Assembly: GCF_018457165.1 (NCBI RefSeq)
Contig: NZ_JAFMNX010000004.1
Span: 235,427-299,426, forward strand
Length of the DNA stretch: 64,000 nucleotides
Source of the DNA: Tianweitania aestuarii
GTDB lineage: Bacteria > Pseudomonadota > Alphaproteobacteria > Rhizobiales > Rhizobiaceae
Reading direction: 5' to 3'
The notes below the pieces were generated by a model. It saw nothing but the letters and a program-made list of their open reading frames with translations. It was not told the origin of the DNA and searched no databases. How positions within the stretch are numbered: position 1 is the first letter of the stretch; each line of letters starts with the position of its first letter. Of this stretch, positions 28,573 to 37,580 are shown piece after piece. Position numbers and translations under genes: made by a program.

Positions 28573-28599
28573 GCTTCGGCGCGATCATCACGCCGAAGC
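28573..28599 (+). promoter_or_regulatory. Hairpin after the family 5 binding-protein gene
   Basis: Arms 28573-28581 and 28591-28599 (GCTTCGGCG with CGCCGAAGC) form a perfect 9-bp stem with a 9-base loop. No U-run follows; the sequence after it is purine-rich and supplies the next ribosome-binding site. It probably stabilises the binding-protein message or partly terminates. Confidence 0.6.
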
Positions 28600-28622
28600 A
28601 GCAGAAGAAGAAAGGGATGCGC

Positions 28623-29732
28623 ATGCGCGTTCTGATTATCGGTGCTGGAATGCTCGGTGCCAGCACGGCCTATCATCTCGCGCAACTAGGCGCTGAGGTC
28701 GAGATCGTCGATGAGGAACATCAGGGTAAGGCGACGCTGGCCGGTGCAGGTATTGTTTGTCCCTGGGCAACCAAGGCTGACGAGCCACAATGGTATGATA
28801 TGTATGCGGCCGGCGCGCGGTATTACGAGACTCTGATCGAGGGCCTGAAGGACCGTGGCGAAACCAACATGGGTTACGGTAAGGTCGGCGCCCTCGTTGT
28901 GGCTGAGGAGGAAGCCGAGTTCATCGCTGCGGAAGAACGCGTTTTGCGTCGCACCAAGGACGTTCCCGAAGCCGGCATAATCTCTAAACTGACCCCAAAA
29001 GAAGCGCGCAAGCTGTTTCCGCCCCTGCGTGAAGACATGCCGGCAATCCACATATCCGGTGCCGCGCGTGTCGATGCTCGCCTGCTGGCGGCCGCCATGC
29101 TGCGTGCAGCCGTGTCGATGGGCGCTAGCTACCGGCGAGACAATGTCACGCTTGCCGTGAGAGGCGATAAGCCAGTCTGTATCGGCAGCAGCGGCGAAAC
29201 AATCGAAGCCGACGAGATCATCGTAACGGCCGGCGCCTGGGCTTCGCGCATTCTGCAGCCGCTCGGACTCCACCACCCAGTGCAGCCGCAGAAAGGGCAG
29301 ATTGTGCATCTGTCGCTGCCCGGCGTGGCGACAGCCAAATGGCCTGTCGTCCTGCCGATGGGCAGCCACTACATGCTGTCCTTTGACGACTCCCGCGTAG
29401 TGATCGGGGCGACACGCGAAGATAATTCCGGCTTCGATTACCGAGTTACAGCCGCCGGCGAGCATGAGGTTCTGTCGGCCGGTCTCAAGATCGCACCGGG
29501 TCTCGCCACTGCAACCCATATCGAAACCCGCATCGGCTTCCGGCCGGCGGCGCCCACCATGCGCCCGATACTGGGCCGCGTTCCAGGCATTCAAGGCCTG
29601 ACGATCGGAAATGGTCTAGGAGCTTCCGGCCTGACCGTTGGTCCGTTCGCCGGCAAGTGCCTTGCCGATCTGGTTGCCGGCAAAAACGTGTCAGCTTCGC
29701 TTGTCGCCTACGCGCCGCAAGGCCGTGCCTGA
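28623..29732 (+). CDS. FAD-dependent amine/amino-acid oxidase (DAO family)
   Basis: A protein of 369 residues with an FAD-binding GxGxxG (VLIIGAGMLGASTAYHLA) at the N-terminus and a C-terminal GNGLGASGLTVGP segment, as in DadA and glycine oxidase. It would oxidise an amine or a D- or N-alkylated amino acid to an imine. Two ATGs six bases apart are possible; I chose 28623 because AAGGG is better spaced for it. The RidA gene directly downstream fits an imine-producing enzyme. The substrate is not known. Confidence 0.85.
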   Translation: MRVLIIGAGMLGASTAYHLAQLGAEVEIVDEEHQGKATLAGAGIVCPWATKADEPQWYDMYAAGARYYETLIEGLKDRGETNMGYGKVGALVVAEEEAEFIAAEERVLRRTKDVPEAGIISKLTPKEARKLFPPLREDMPAIHISGAARVDARLLAAAMLRAAVSMGASYRRDNVTLAVRGDKPVCIGSSGETIEADEIIVTAGAWASRILQPLGLHHPVQPQKGQIVHLSLPGVATAKWPVVLPMGSHYMLSFDDSRVVIGATREDNSGFDYRVTAAGEHEVLSAGLKIAPGLATATHIETRIGFRPAAPTMRPILGRVPGIQGLTIGNGLGASGLTVGPFAGKCLADLVAGKNVSASLVAYAPQGRA

Positions 29733-29817
29733 TCGCAGACCCATCACTAACGCTCGAGCCGGCACGAACCCAGTGCCGGCGAGCGTCTCCCTGCAATCGA
29801 ACAAGAAGGAAACATCC

Positions 29818-30168
29818 ATGATTACCCGTCATCGCAAGGCTCGCACCCTTTACGGCGCCGTCGAGCACAATGGCGTGCTTTATCTCGCGGGCCACGCCGC
29901 TTCCGATCTCAACGGCAGCATGAAAGAGCAGACGCGCGAAACCTGCGCCAAGATTGAGGCGCTTCTGAAGGAGCTCGGCTCCGACAAGACCAAGCTCCTG
30001 TCCGCGCGCATCTATCTCAGCGACATGTCGCGCAAGGAAGACATGAACGAGGTCTGGATGGAATGGCTCGATGAAGCCGACTTTCCGTCGCGCGCCACGA
30101 TCGGCGGTGCTGACCTAGGTGATCCCAAGCGGCTGATCGAGATCGTTGTGATCGCCGCCAAGGACTAA
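29818..30168 (+). CDS. RidA-family enamine/imine deaminase
   Basis: A protein of 116 residues, the usual RidA length. The substrate-binding Arg in FPSRATIGGADL and the late Glu in LIEIVVIA are kept. RidA proteins hydrolyse reactive enamine or imine intermediates. It lies between the DAO oxidase and the FMN enzyme and probably deaminates the oxidase product to a keto acid. RBS AAGAAGGAA precedes the ATG. Confidence 0.88.
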   Translation: MITRHRKARTLYGAVEHNGVLYLAGHAASDLNGSMKEQTRETCAKIEALLKELGSDKTKLLSARIYLSDMSRKEDMNEVWMEWLDEADFPSRATIGGADLGDPKRLIEIVVIAAKD

Positions 30169-30195
30169 ACCCGACAGATCGAGGGAGGAGCGCGC

Positions 30196-31293
30196 ATGAC
30201 CAGGCAGCCGAACCACATGGACGATCGCTACGTGACGTCCGACAAATACGTCACGCTGAAAGGCATTCATGCCGATGCCCGCCGGCATCTTTCGGACGTT
30301 CATTGGAACTACCTATGGTGTGGCACCGGTGACGAAGTCACCTTGCGCGAAAACACGGACGCATTCGATCGCTACCTGTTCGAGGCGCCGCTGTTCACCG
30401 GCGTCAGCAATCCGCGTACGGAAACGCGCGTTCTAGACCTCGATCTCAGCTTCCCCGCCTTCACCGCACCCTTTGGCGGCGGGGAATCTGTGTTCCATCC
30501 CGATGCGCATCTGGCGATCGGCCGTGCGGCGGAGGCTGTGGGCATCAGCCAGATGGTGCCGGTTGCGGCCTTCCATTCCTTCGAAGAAGTGGCGGCGGCT
30601 TCGTCGGTTGCTTCCGTCTTTCAGATGACCTTTGCCGGTGATGAAGGTGCGGTGCTCGACATGATCGCGCGCGCCAAGGATGCCGGCTACCGATACATCT
30701 GCGTCACCTATTCGCCAATCCGGCAATGGCGCGAGCGCATGATGGAAGACCGCTTCAGCGTGCGCGGCGAAAAAGCACCCTCGAACTTCGGCGAAGGCAA
30801 GTCGGACCCAGCCATGCTGCGCGAACTTCTCGAGTTCACGCAACCGCGCTGGACCTGGGAACAGGCAGCGCGCGTCATCGCCAAATCGCCGCTGCCTTGT
30901 ATCGTGAAGGGCGTGATGAGCGTGCGCGATGCCAAGGCTTCGATCGATGCCGGTGCCGTCGCGCTTTATGTCTCGAACTATGGCGCGCGCACGATCGATC
31001 GAACGCCGACCACAATCGACATTCTCCCGGCTGTGCGAGAAGCTGCCGGACCCGACATGCCGATCATCCTGGATTCCGGCATCCGTCGCGGCAGCGATAT
31101 CGCGACCGCTCTGGCCCTTGGCGCGAATGCGGTCGCCCTCGGCCGCTTGATCGCCCTTGGCTTAGCTGCCGATGGCGAACATGGCGTGCGCCGCACGCTG
31201 GAACTGCTAAAGCGCGAGTTCTGGACCACGCTCGGGCATCTCGGCTGCTCGTCGCCGGCTGAACTCAACCGGGACGTGCTGGTTCAGCGCTAG
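30196..31293 (+). CDS. FMN-dependent alpha-hydroxy-acid dehydrogenase homologue lacking catalytic His
   Basis: A protein of 365 residues, TIM barrel of the lactate/glycolate oxidase family. FMN-contact regions are kept: LPCIVKGVMSVRDA with Lys238, and ILDSGIRRGSDIATALALGA. In the family the catalytic base is His in a NHGxR motif; here it is SNYGARTID with Tyr262 (codon 30979-30981). The QLY tyrosine is also changed, to QMT at 143-145. A divergent reaction is therefore likely, or loss of oxidase activity. The gene is the last of the operon, with RBS GGGAGGAG. Confidence 0.8.
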   Translation: MTRQPNHMDDRYVTSDKYVTLKGIHADARRHLSDVHWNYLWCGTGDEVTLRENTDAFDRYLFEAPLFTGVSNPRTETRVLDLDLSFPAFTAPFGGGESVFHPDAHLAIGRAAEAVGISQMVPVAAFHSFEEVAAASSVASVFQMTFAGDEGAVLDMIARAKDAGYRYICVTYSPIRQWRERMMEDRFSVRGEKAPSNFGEGKSDPAMLRELLEFTQPRWTWEQAARVIAKSPLPCIVKGVMSVRDAKASIDAGAVALYVSNYGARTIDRTPTTIDILPAVREAAGPDMPIILDSGIRRGSDIATALALGANAVALGRLIALGLAADGEHGVRRTLELLKREFWTTLGHLGCSSPAELNRDVLVQR

Positions 31294-31357
31294 ATCGCCC
31301 GCCGGTCGAAGATCCTCTCGCACCGGTGTGCTGAGGCAACTTGAGGCGCCTTTGCTT

Positions 31358-32647
31358 TCAGCTTGCGGGAAGATAGTCCCGACCCGGATCAATGCTGGTG
31401 GGGCGTCCATCAAGGAAGAGCTCGCCGATGCGCGGTGCGCTCTTCGAGATGACCTTGCCACCTTTGATGACGGCGAGACGAGTGGGTTTCAGGCGCAACG
31501 CTTCGATGACATCGGCAGCCTGCAGGATGATGAGATCCGCATTGCAGCCAACCTCTAGCCCGTAACCTTCCAGGCCCATCGTCTTGGCCGAGTTGACCGT
31601 AAGCGCGTCGAAGATCTTCTTCTTGTCTTCTATGCCACCCATTTGCGCGACATGGATGGCCATGTGGCCGACTTCCAGCATGTCGCCCGAGCCCATCGAG
31701 TACCAGGGATCCATCGTGCAATCCTGGCCGAGCGAGACATTGAGCCCGGCTTGCATCAGTTCAGGCACCCGCGTCATCCCACGACGCTTCGGGTATGTGT
31801 CGTGACGGCCCTGCAGCATGATGTTGATCAAGGGGTTCGAGATCACGTTGATCTCGGCTTCCGCCATCAGGGGTATGAGCTTTGAGACGTAGTAGTTGTC
31901 CATGGAATGCATGGATGTGAGGTGTGAGCCCGCCACGCGTCCCTGCAATCCGTGGCGCACCGTTTCGGCGGATAGCGCTTCGATGTGGCGCGACATCGGG
32001 TCGTCGGTTTCATCGCAATGGATGTCGACCGGCAGACCACGATCGGCCGCGATTCGGCACAGTGCCTCAAGCGACTGGCGACCTTCGTCCATGGTGCGCT
32101 CGAAGTGCGGAATGCCGCCGACGATGTCGAGCCCCATGTCCAACGCGCGCTCAAGGGACTTTTCGCCCTCAGGCGCGCGGTAATAGCCGTCTTGTGGAAA
32201 GGCGACGAGCTGCAGCGTGATGTAAGGCGCGACACGCTCGCGGACCTCGATCATCGCTTCGGCCGTCAACAAACGGGGATCCGAGGTGTCGACATGGCTG
32301 CGGATAAACAGCAGGCCCTGGCTGACGGCAAGATCGCAATAACGCAGCGCTCGTTCCACGAGGGCTTCCTTGGTGAGCTGCGGTCGCAACTCGCCCCAAA
32401 GAGCAATACCCTCCAGCAGGGTGCCGGAGGTGTTCATACGCGGCAGACCAAGGGAGAGCGTCGCATCCATATGGAAGTGTGGATCGCACAAAGGCGGGCT
32501 GACCAGCCTGCCGGTCGCATCGATTTCCTGACCGCCCGACGCCGGCAGGTTTGTCTCGATCGCGGTGATCTTGCCGCCGGCCAAGCCTATGTCGATGCCT
32601 TGGCGGCCATCCGGCAGATTGGCATTGCGGATGATCAAGTCGAACAT
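31358..32647 (-). CDS. codA: Cytosine-deaminase-like amidohydrolase
   Basis: A protein of 429 residues closely like E. coli CodA. Metal ligands and catalytic residues are visible: H57 and H59 in DPHFHMD, H210 and E213 in HCDETDD, H242 in GSHLTSMHS, D309 in GQDC. The position after the metal Asp, Asp in E. coli CodA (D314), is Cys310 here, and the preceding His is Gln. These sit in the active site, so the substrate may be another pyrimidine or a related ring amine. RBS AGGAG precedes the ATG. It is the last gene of a nucleoside-type importer operon. Confidence 0.82.
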   Translation of the reverse strand: MFDLIIRNANLPDGRQGIDIGLAGGKITAIETNLPASGGQEIDATGRLVSPPLCDPHFHMDATLSLGLPRMNTSGTLLEGIALWGELRPQLTKEALVERALRYCDLAVSQGLLFIRSHVDTSDPRLLTAEAMIEVRERVAPYITLQLVAFPQDGYYRAPEGEKSLERALDMGLDIVGGIPHFERTMDEGRQSLEALCRIAADRGLPVDIHCDETDDPMSRHIEALSAETVRHGLQGRVAGSHLTSMHSMDNYYVSKLIPLMAEAEINVISNPLINIMLQGRHDTYPKRRGMTRVPELMQAGLNVSLGQDCTMDPWYSMGSGDMLEVGHMAIHVAQMGGIEDKKKIFDALTVNSAKTMGLEGYGLEVGCNADLIILQAADVIEALRLKPTRLAVIKGGKVISKSAPRIGELFLDGRPTSIDPGRDYLPAS

Positions 32648-32663
32648 GGGTATCTCCTGGCCA

Positions 32664-33608
32664 TCAGCGCTCGCCGCGCCGATAGGGTTGCATCAGCGCC
32701 TGCGGAACGCGGGCGCGCCTGGCCATCAGTGCGAGCGCCACGATAGACAGGATATAAGGGATCATCAGGAACAGCTGATAAGGAACGGCTCCGCCGAGCA
32801 CGGTCTGCAGGCGTAGCTGGAAGCCATCGAAGAAGGCAAACAGCAGCCCTCCGAGAAGGGCTCGCACGGGCCGCCACGATGCGAAAACAACGAGCGCAAT
32901 GCAGATCCAGCCGCGTCCCTGCACCATCGTGGGGAAGAAGCTGTTGAAGGCGGCAAGCGTGAGAAACGCGCCGGCCATGCCCATAAGCGCGCTGCCGATG
33001 ATCACGGCGCCATAGCGCACGACCATCGGATTGATGCCTTGCGCTTCGGCCGCATGCGGGTTTTCGCCGGTCATGCGAATGGCAAGCCCCAAGGGCGTGC
33101 GGAAGATGACGTAAGCAAGCACGAGGGCAAGCAGGATTGCTAGGTAAGTCGGCGTTGTCTGGGAAAAGAAAGCCGGACCGAAGAAGGGGAGGTCGCTGAG
33201 ACCGGGGATGGCAATTGGCTGAAAGGGCGTAATCGTGGGCGGGGTGCCGGCGACAGGCACGGCTAGCCGAAAGACATAATAGCTGAACGAGGAAGCAAAC
33301 AGGGTGACGCCCAGTCCTGAGACATGCTGGGACAGGCCGAGGGTGACAGTCAGCAGGGAGTGCAGCAGGCCGAACAATCCGCCGGCCACGGCTGCCACGA
33401 GAAAGCCGATCCAGAGATCTGCGCCATTATAAACGGTCAACCAGCCGATCATCGCGCCAAAGGTCATGATGCCTTCGATGCCGAGATTGAGCACGCCGGC
33501 GCGTTCGCACAGAAGCGCCCCAAGTGTGCCGAGGATCAGCGGTGTTGCGATGCGCAGGACGGCAGCCCAGAGACCCGCGGATGCGATGATGTCGAAAGCG
33601 GCGCTCAT
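32664..33608 (-). CDS. Nucleoside-type ABC transporter permease 2 (NupQ/YufQ-like)
   Basis: A protein of 314 residues, about nine membrane segments, BPD_transp_2 family, with LCERAGVLNLGIEGIMTFGA near the N-terminus, the hallmark of the nucleoside importer branch. It pairs with the permease encoded upstream, whose stop overlaps its start by 4 bp. The operon context with a BmpA-type binding protein and a CodA-like enzyme suggests nucleosides or nucleobases as the cargo. Confidence 0.88.
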   Translation of the reverse strand: MSAAFDIIASAGLWAAVLRIATPLILGTLGALLCERAGVLNLGIEGIMTFGAMIGWLTVYNGADLWIGFLVAAVAGGLFGLLHSLLTVTLGLSQHVSGLGVTLFASSFSYYVFRLAVPVAGTPPTITPFQPIAIPGLSDLPFFGPAFFSQTTPTYLAILLALVLAYVIFRTPLGLAIRMTGENPHAAEAQGINPMVVRYGAVIIGSALMGMAGAFLTLAAFNSFFPTMVQGRGWICIALVVFASWRPVRALLGGLLFAFFDGFQLRLQTVLGGAVPYQLFLMIPYILSIVALALMARRARVPQALMQPYRRGER

Positions 33609-34654
33609 CGGCGGATCCTGTATTGGGTGAAGAACACGGCCACAAGCATGGTCAGCAATGACAGTGCCACGATCACATCGGCAATATAGCTGGGAATTCC
33701 AAGGCTGCGGCTCATGCCATCCGCGCCGACGAACATCGTGGCCGTGAACAAGGCTGCCAGCACGACGCCGAGCGGATTGAGGTTCGCCAGCATGGCGACA
33801 ACGATGCCTGAGTATCCGAAGCCAGGTGACAGTTCCGTCGTGACATAACCTTGCACGCCCATGACCTCGACGGCACCGGCAAGCCCGGCAAGACCGCCTG
33901 ATATGCAGGCTACGATGACGAGGGTGCCCTTGAGCGGCACGCCAGCGAAGACGGCACCTTCGGGGTTCAGGCCAGCCGCACGCGATTGCATGCCGAAGAC
34001 GGTCCGTGATTGAACAAAGGCGAGCACGATGGCCAAAACAACGGCGATGCCCAAGCCGAGGTGAAGGCGCGAGCGAGCCAGGAGTTTCGGCAGCATCGCG
34101 GCGTCGGCTACGGGTTGCGACTGCGGCCAGCCGAACGCCATCGGATCCTTGAGCACAGTGTCGATCAGCATCGACACGAGCAGCACCGCAACGAAGTTGA
34201 GGAGAAGGGTCGTGACCACCTCATCGACAGTAAATCGTAGCCGCATCCAGAGTGGCACCAGCAGAAGGGTCATGCCGGCTAAGGCGCCCAGAAGAAGCAG
34301 CAAGGGGATCTGCACCAATCCAGGCAAATCGCCCAGGAACTGCGAGCTCGCCCAGGCAACGGTGATGGCACCGAGGTAGAGCTGGCCTTCCGCCCCGATG
34401 TTCCAGAGACGAGCACGGAACGCCACTGCCGCTGCCAGGCCGGTCAGGATCAAGGGTGTGGCCCGGGTCAACGTTTCCGTTGCGGAGAGACGCGAACCGA
34501 AGGCGCTCTTCAGGATCAACCAATAGGCTTCCAGAACCGGAGCGCCTGCAACGGCGGTCAGAACTCCCGCCAAAGCGAGTGCTGCCCCGATCGCAATCAG
34601 GGGCGTGGCGATCACAAGCGCGATCGACCGGTGTTCACGCCGCTCAAACCGCAT
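33605..34654 (-). CDS. Nucleoside-type ABC transporter permease 1 (NupP/YufP-like)
   Basis: A protein of 349 residues with about nine membrane segments. The sequence AFRARLWNIGAEGQLYLGA at about residues 80-98 is the matching motif of this branch. It overlaps the ATPase gene upstream by 11 bp and the next permease gene by 4 bp, so the whole set is translationally coupled. Confidence 0.9.
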   Translation of the reverse strand: MRFERREHRSIALVIATPLIAIGAALALAGVLTAVAGAPVLEAYWLILKSAFGSRLSATETLTRATPLILTGLAAAVAFRARLWNIGAEGQLYLGAITVAWASSQFLGDLPGLVQIPLLLLLGALAGMTLLLVPLWMRLRFTVDEVVTTLLLNFVAVLLVSMLIDTVLKDPMAFGWPQSQPVADAAMLPKLLARSRLHLGLGIAVVLAIVLAFVQSRTVFGMQSRAAGLNPEGAVFAGVPLKGTLVIVACISGGLAGLAGAVEVMGVQGYVTTELSPGFGYSGIVVAMLANLNPLGVVLAALFTATMFVGADGMSRSLGIPSYIADVIVALSLLTMLVAVFFTQYRIRR

Positions 34655-36164
34655 GCGGCACCTCGCTCGTCCACTCGCCTGCCATCATGAGCCCGAGCTT
34701 GCGGGCAGAAGCCTCTTCGGCAGAAATCGCAGGCGAGAGCCTGCCGCCGACGATCGCCTGAATGCGGTCGGCGAGGGCCATGACCTCGTCCAGATCCTCA
34801 GAAATCAGAAGCACGGCCGTGCCTTGACGTTTGGCTTCCAGAATGCGCTCGTGAACAGCTGCCACAGCGCCTTCGTCGAGACCCCGCGCCGGTTGGGCGG
34901 CGAGCAGGATGCGCTGACGGTTGATCAGGTTGCGTCCAAAGATCAGTTTTTGCATGTTGCCGCCGGACAGAAGCCGAATGCGGCTCGTTGGGCTTCCGCC
35001 GCGCACATCGAAGCGATCTATGATGGTCTGGGTAAAGGCGACAGCAGCCTTGCGGTCGACCAAACCACCGCGTGAGAAGGCTTTGACCCGTTCGAGGATG
35101 GCATTTTCCCAGATCGCCATTTCGCCGATGGCGCCTTCCTTGTTGCGATCTTCCGGAATGCGGCCGATGCCGGCTGAAACCACATCGGCCACAGAGAGTT
35201 TGTCGACCGCTTTGCCATAAAGCAGCAGGTCGCCTGCCGTTTTGGATCGCGTGCCGGACAGAAGCTGCGCAAGCACATGCTGGCCGTTGCCGGAAACGCC
35301 GATGATGCCCAGCACTTCACCGGCATGGAGGCGGAAATCGACAGCCTTCAGCCGGTCGATGCCGTCGGATCGGATCGTCACGGCGGCGGCTTCCAGCACC
35401 ACGTCGCCGGGCGTTGATGGTTCGCGCACCGGCCTGGTCACCGTGCGTCCGACCATCAGTTCAGCGAGCTCGGCCTTGCTGGTCTCAGACGTCCTGCGTT
35501 CGGCCACATGCCGGCCACCGCGCAACACGATAACGCGGTCTGCCGCTGACATGACTTCGTCGAGCTTATGAGAAATGAAGATGAGCGATAGGCCTTGTGC
35601 GGCCATGTCTTTCAGTGTCGCGAAGAGGCGCTCGGATTCCGTTTGCGTCAAAACGGCCGTTGGTTCGTCAAAAACCAGAATACGGGCTTCGTTATAGAGC
35701 GCCTTGAGGATTTCCACGCGCTGTTGTTCCCCGACGGACAGATCGCCGAGCCGGGCGTCTGGATCAACCTTCAGGCCAAAGCGCTCGGAGATCGTCAGAA
35801 GCTTGGTGCGGGCATCGCTGCGACGCAGCTTGGGAGACCAGAGGCTTTGCGTGCCGGTGATGACATTCTCGAGCACGGTGAGATTGGGTGCCAGCGCGAA
35901 ATGCTGATGAACCATGCCAATGCCGGCACGGATCGCAGCACGGGGCTTGCCTTGGGGCAGCTCCTGGCCATCAACCAGAATTTGCCCTTCATCGGCCACG
36001 TAATGGCCGAACAGGATGCTCATCAGCGTAGTCTTGCCAGCACCGTTCTCGCCCAACAGCGCAATGATCTCGCCTTGCGCAAGCGACAACGAAATCTTGT
36101 CGTTAGCAACAGTCGTGCCAAACCGCTTGCTGACGCCGACGATTTCAAGAACCGGTTTGCTCAT
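34644..36164 (-). CDS. Nucleoside-type ABC transporter ATPase (NupO/YufO-like)
   Basis: A protein of 506 residues with two ABC domains. Walker A GENGAGKTT is at about residue 38, signature LSVGEQQRVEILKAL, Walker B LVFDEPTAVL. The second domain has GVSGNGQHVLA and LLSGGNMQKLIFGRNL but no clear Walker B DEPT: the segment reads ILLAAQPARGLDEGA, as usual for this branch. It powers the two permeases. It starts 6 bp after the amidase stop. Confidence 0.9.
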   Translation of the reverse strand: MSKPVLEIVGVSKRFGTTVANDKISLSLAQGEIIALLGENGAGKTTLMSILFGHYVADEGQILVDGQELPQGKPRAAIRAGIGMVHQHFALAPNLTVLENVITGTQSLWSPKLRRSDARTKLLTISERFGLKVDPDARLGDLSVGEQQRVEILKALYNEARILVFDEPTAVLTQTESERLFATLKDMAAQGLSLIFISHKLDEVMSAADRVIVLRGGRHVAERRTSETSKAELAELMVGRTVTRPVREPSTPGDVVLEAAAVTIRSDGIDRLKAVDFRLHAGEVLGIIGVSGNGQHVLAQLLSGTRSKTAGDLLLYGKAVDKLSVADVVSAGIGRIPEDRNKEGAIGEMAIWENAILERVKAFSRGGLVDRKAAVAFTQTIIDRFDVRGGSPTSRIRLLSGGNMQKLIFGRNLINRQRILLAAQPARGLDEGAVAAVHERILEAKRQGTAVLLISEDLDEVMALADRIQAIVGGRLSPAISAEEASARKLGLMMAGEWTSEVPHAV

Positions 36165-36170
36165 GCGTTT

Positions 36171-37568
36171 TCAATTCGCCACGGGGAAGCGGTGCTGCCA
36201 GCGTTCCTCTTGCTCCAGGCGCTGCCCGAGCGCAAGCAGGAGCTCGTCATGACCCATCGGCGCCATGATCTGAACGGGAAGCGGCAGGCCGCTCGCGTCA
36301 GCCCCGAAAGGCAAGGTTATGGCCGGGAAACCCGTGATGTTGGCCAGCGCAGCGAGAGGCGCGAACTCCGTCATACGTTGGATCTGGAGGTCGACATCAT
36401 CATGGTCGAAGGGAAAGGAACCCAGAGGGAGCGGTGCGCTCGACAGCATCGGCGTGAGAATGCAATCGACATCGTCAAAGAGGTCCCAAAGCGCGCGGCT
36501 GGCATGAATGCCGGCGTCGAGTGAGGTCCATAGAGCCTGACCGGTCAGCGTCTGGCCCTTGCGGATGAAGGCAAGCGTGAGGCGTTCGGCTTTTCCAGCG
36601 TCAAGCTCTGCCGCATCGACGTAGTTGGCGAGGTTGACGGCGATAATATCGCCCAGCGCCGTGCCACTCGCGGCAACGGCATGATCGAATTTGCTCCAGG
36701 CGATCGGAACGAGCGTGTGCCCGTCTGCTTCGAGCGCCGTTGCCGCAGCTTCAACCGCAGCAGCACGCACAGGATCGAGAGTGAAGGCTGCTCCAAAGTT
36801 TGAGAGCACGCCAATGCGAAGGGCGCCGGGTCGTGCCGCATGCAGATGTGGATCGGCGTAGGGTCCGCGCGCTTCACCGCTGGCGAAGTGGAATATGGTG
36901 GCGAGATCGCGAACCGAGCGGCAAAGAGCAAGCTCGCTGACGATGCCGCCGAGATGGTTGCTGAAGCTCGGCCCACCTGGGACCGCGCCGCGCGTTGTCT
37001 TGAGCCCGACCAAGCCGCAACAGGCAGCAGGCACCCGGATCGAACCGCCCGCGTCGGTGGCATGCGCGATGGCAACGATGCCGGCGCAGACTGCGGCTGC
37101 CGCTCCGCCCGAAGAACCGCCAGATGACAGTGATGGATCAAGCGGATTGCGACTTTGCGGTCCGACAGCGGGTTCGCTGGATAGCGACAGGCCGAGTTCC
37201 GGCACCGTTGTCAGCCCGAAGAAGCAGAGACCTGCGCTACGGACACGTGCGGCGAGATCCGAGTCGGGCTGTGCCGAGTGCCTGTCGAGCATGTCGGATC
37301 CCGCTGCAACGGGGAGGCGAGCAAACGGTCCGCCGAGATCCTTGGCCAAACTCGGCACGCCGAGGAAAGGGCTGTCCACAATAGATTGCTTGGCAAGCAG
37401 TGCGTCAGCTGTACGAGCTTCTTCTAGCCCCATCTCGCGGTCGAGATAGGCTATAGCGCCGAGATCGGACTGTCGCTCAGCTGCGGCGAGCGCAGCATGC
37501 ATGGCTTCGACGGCACTGAGGCGACCCTCGCGGATCGCCTCAGCCAATGACGTGGCATCGTCCTTCAT
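36171..37568 (-). CDS. Amidase signature family hydrolase
   Basis: A protein of 465 residues with the Ser-Ser-Lys machinery of the family: Lys in GVPSLAKDLGG, the glycine/serine-rich SSGGSSGGAAAAV and the nucleophile Ser in TDAGGSIRVPA. It hydrolyses an amide or ureide to acid and ammonia. It lies between the binding-protein gene and the ATPase gene of the importer, so it probably acts on the imported compound or a product of the CodA-like enzyme. The RBS is weak. The substrate is unknown. Confidence 0.88.
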   Translation of the reverse strand: MKDDATSLAEAIREGRLSAVEAMHAALAAAERQSDLGAIAYLDREMGLEEARTADALLAKQSIVDSPFLGVPSLAKDLGGPFARLPVAAGSDMLDRHSAQPDSDLAARVRSAGLCFFGLTTVPELGLSLSSEPAVGPQSRNPLDPSLSSGGSSGGAAAAVCAGIVAIAHATDAGGSIRVPAACCGLVGLKTTRGAVPGGPSFSNHLGGIVSELALCRSVRDLATIFHFASGEARGPYADPHLHAARPGALRIGVLSNFGAAFTLDPVRAAAVEAAATALEADGHTLVPIAWSKFDHAVAASGTALGDIIAVNLANYVDAAELDAGKAERLTLAFIRKGQTLTGQALWTSLDAGIHASRALWDLFDDVDCILTPMLSSAPLPLGSFPFDHDDVDLQIQRMTEFAPLAALANITGFPAITLPFGADASGLPLPVQIMAPMGHDELLLALGQRLEQEERWQHRFPVAN

Positions 37569-37580
37569 TGGAAAAGCTGG

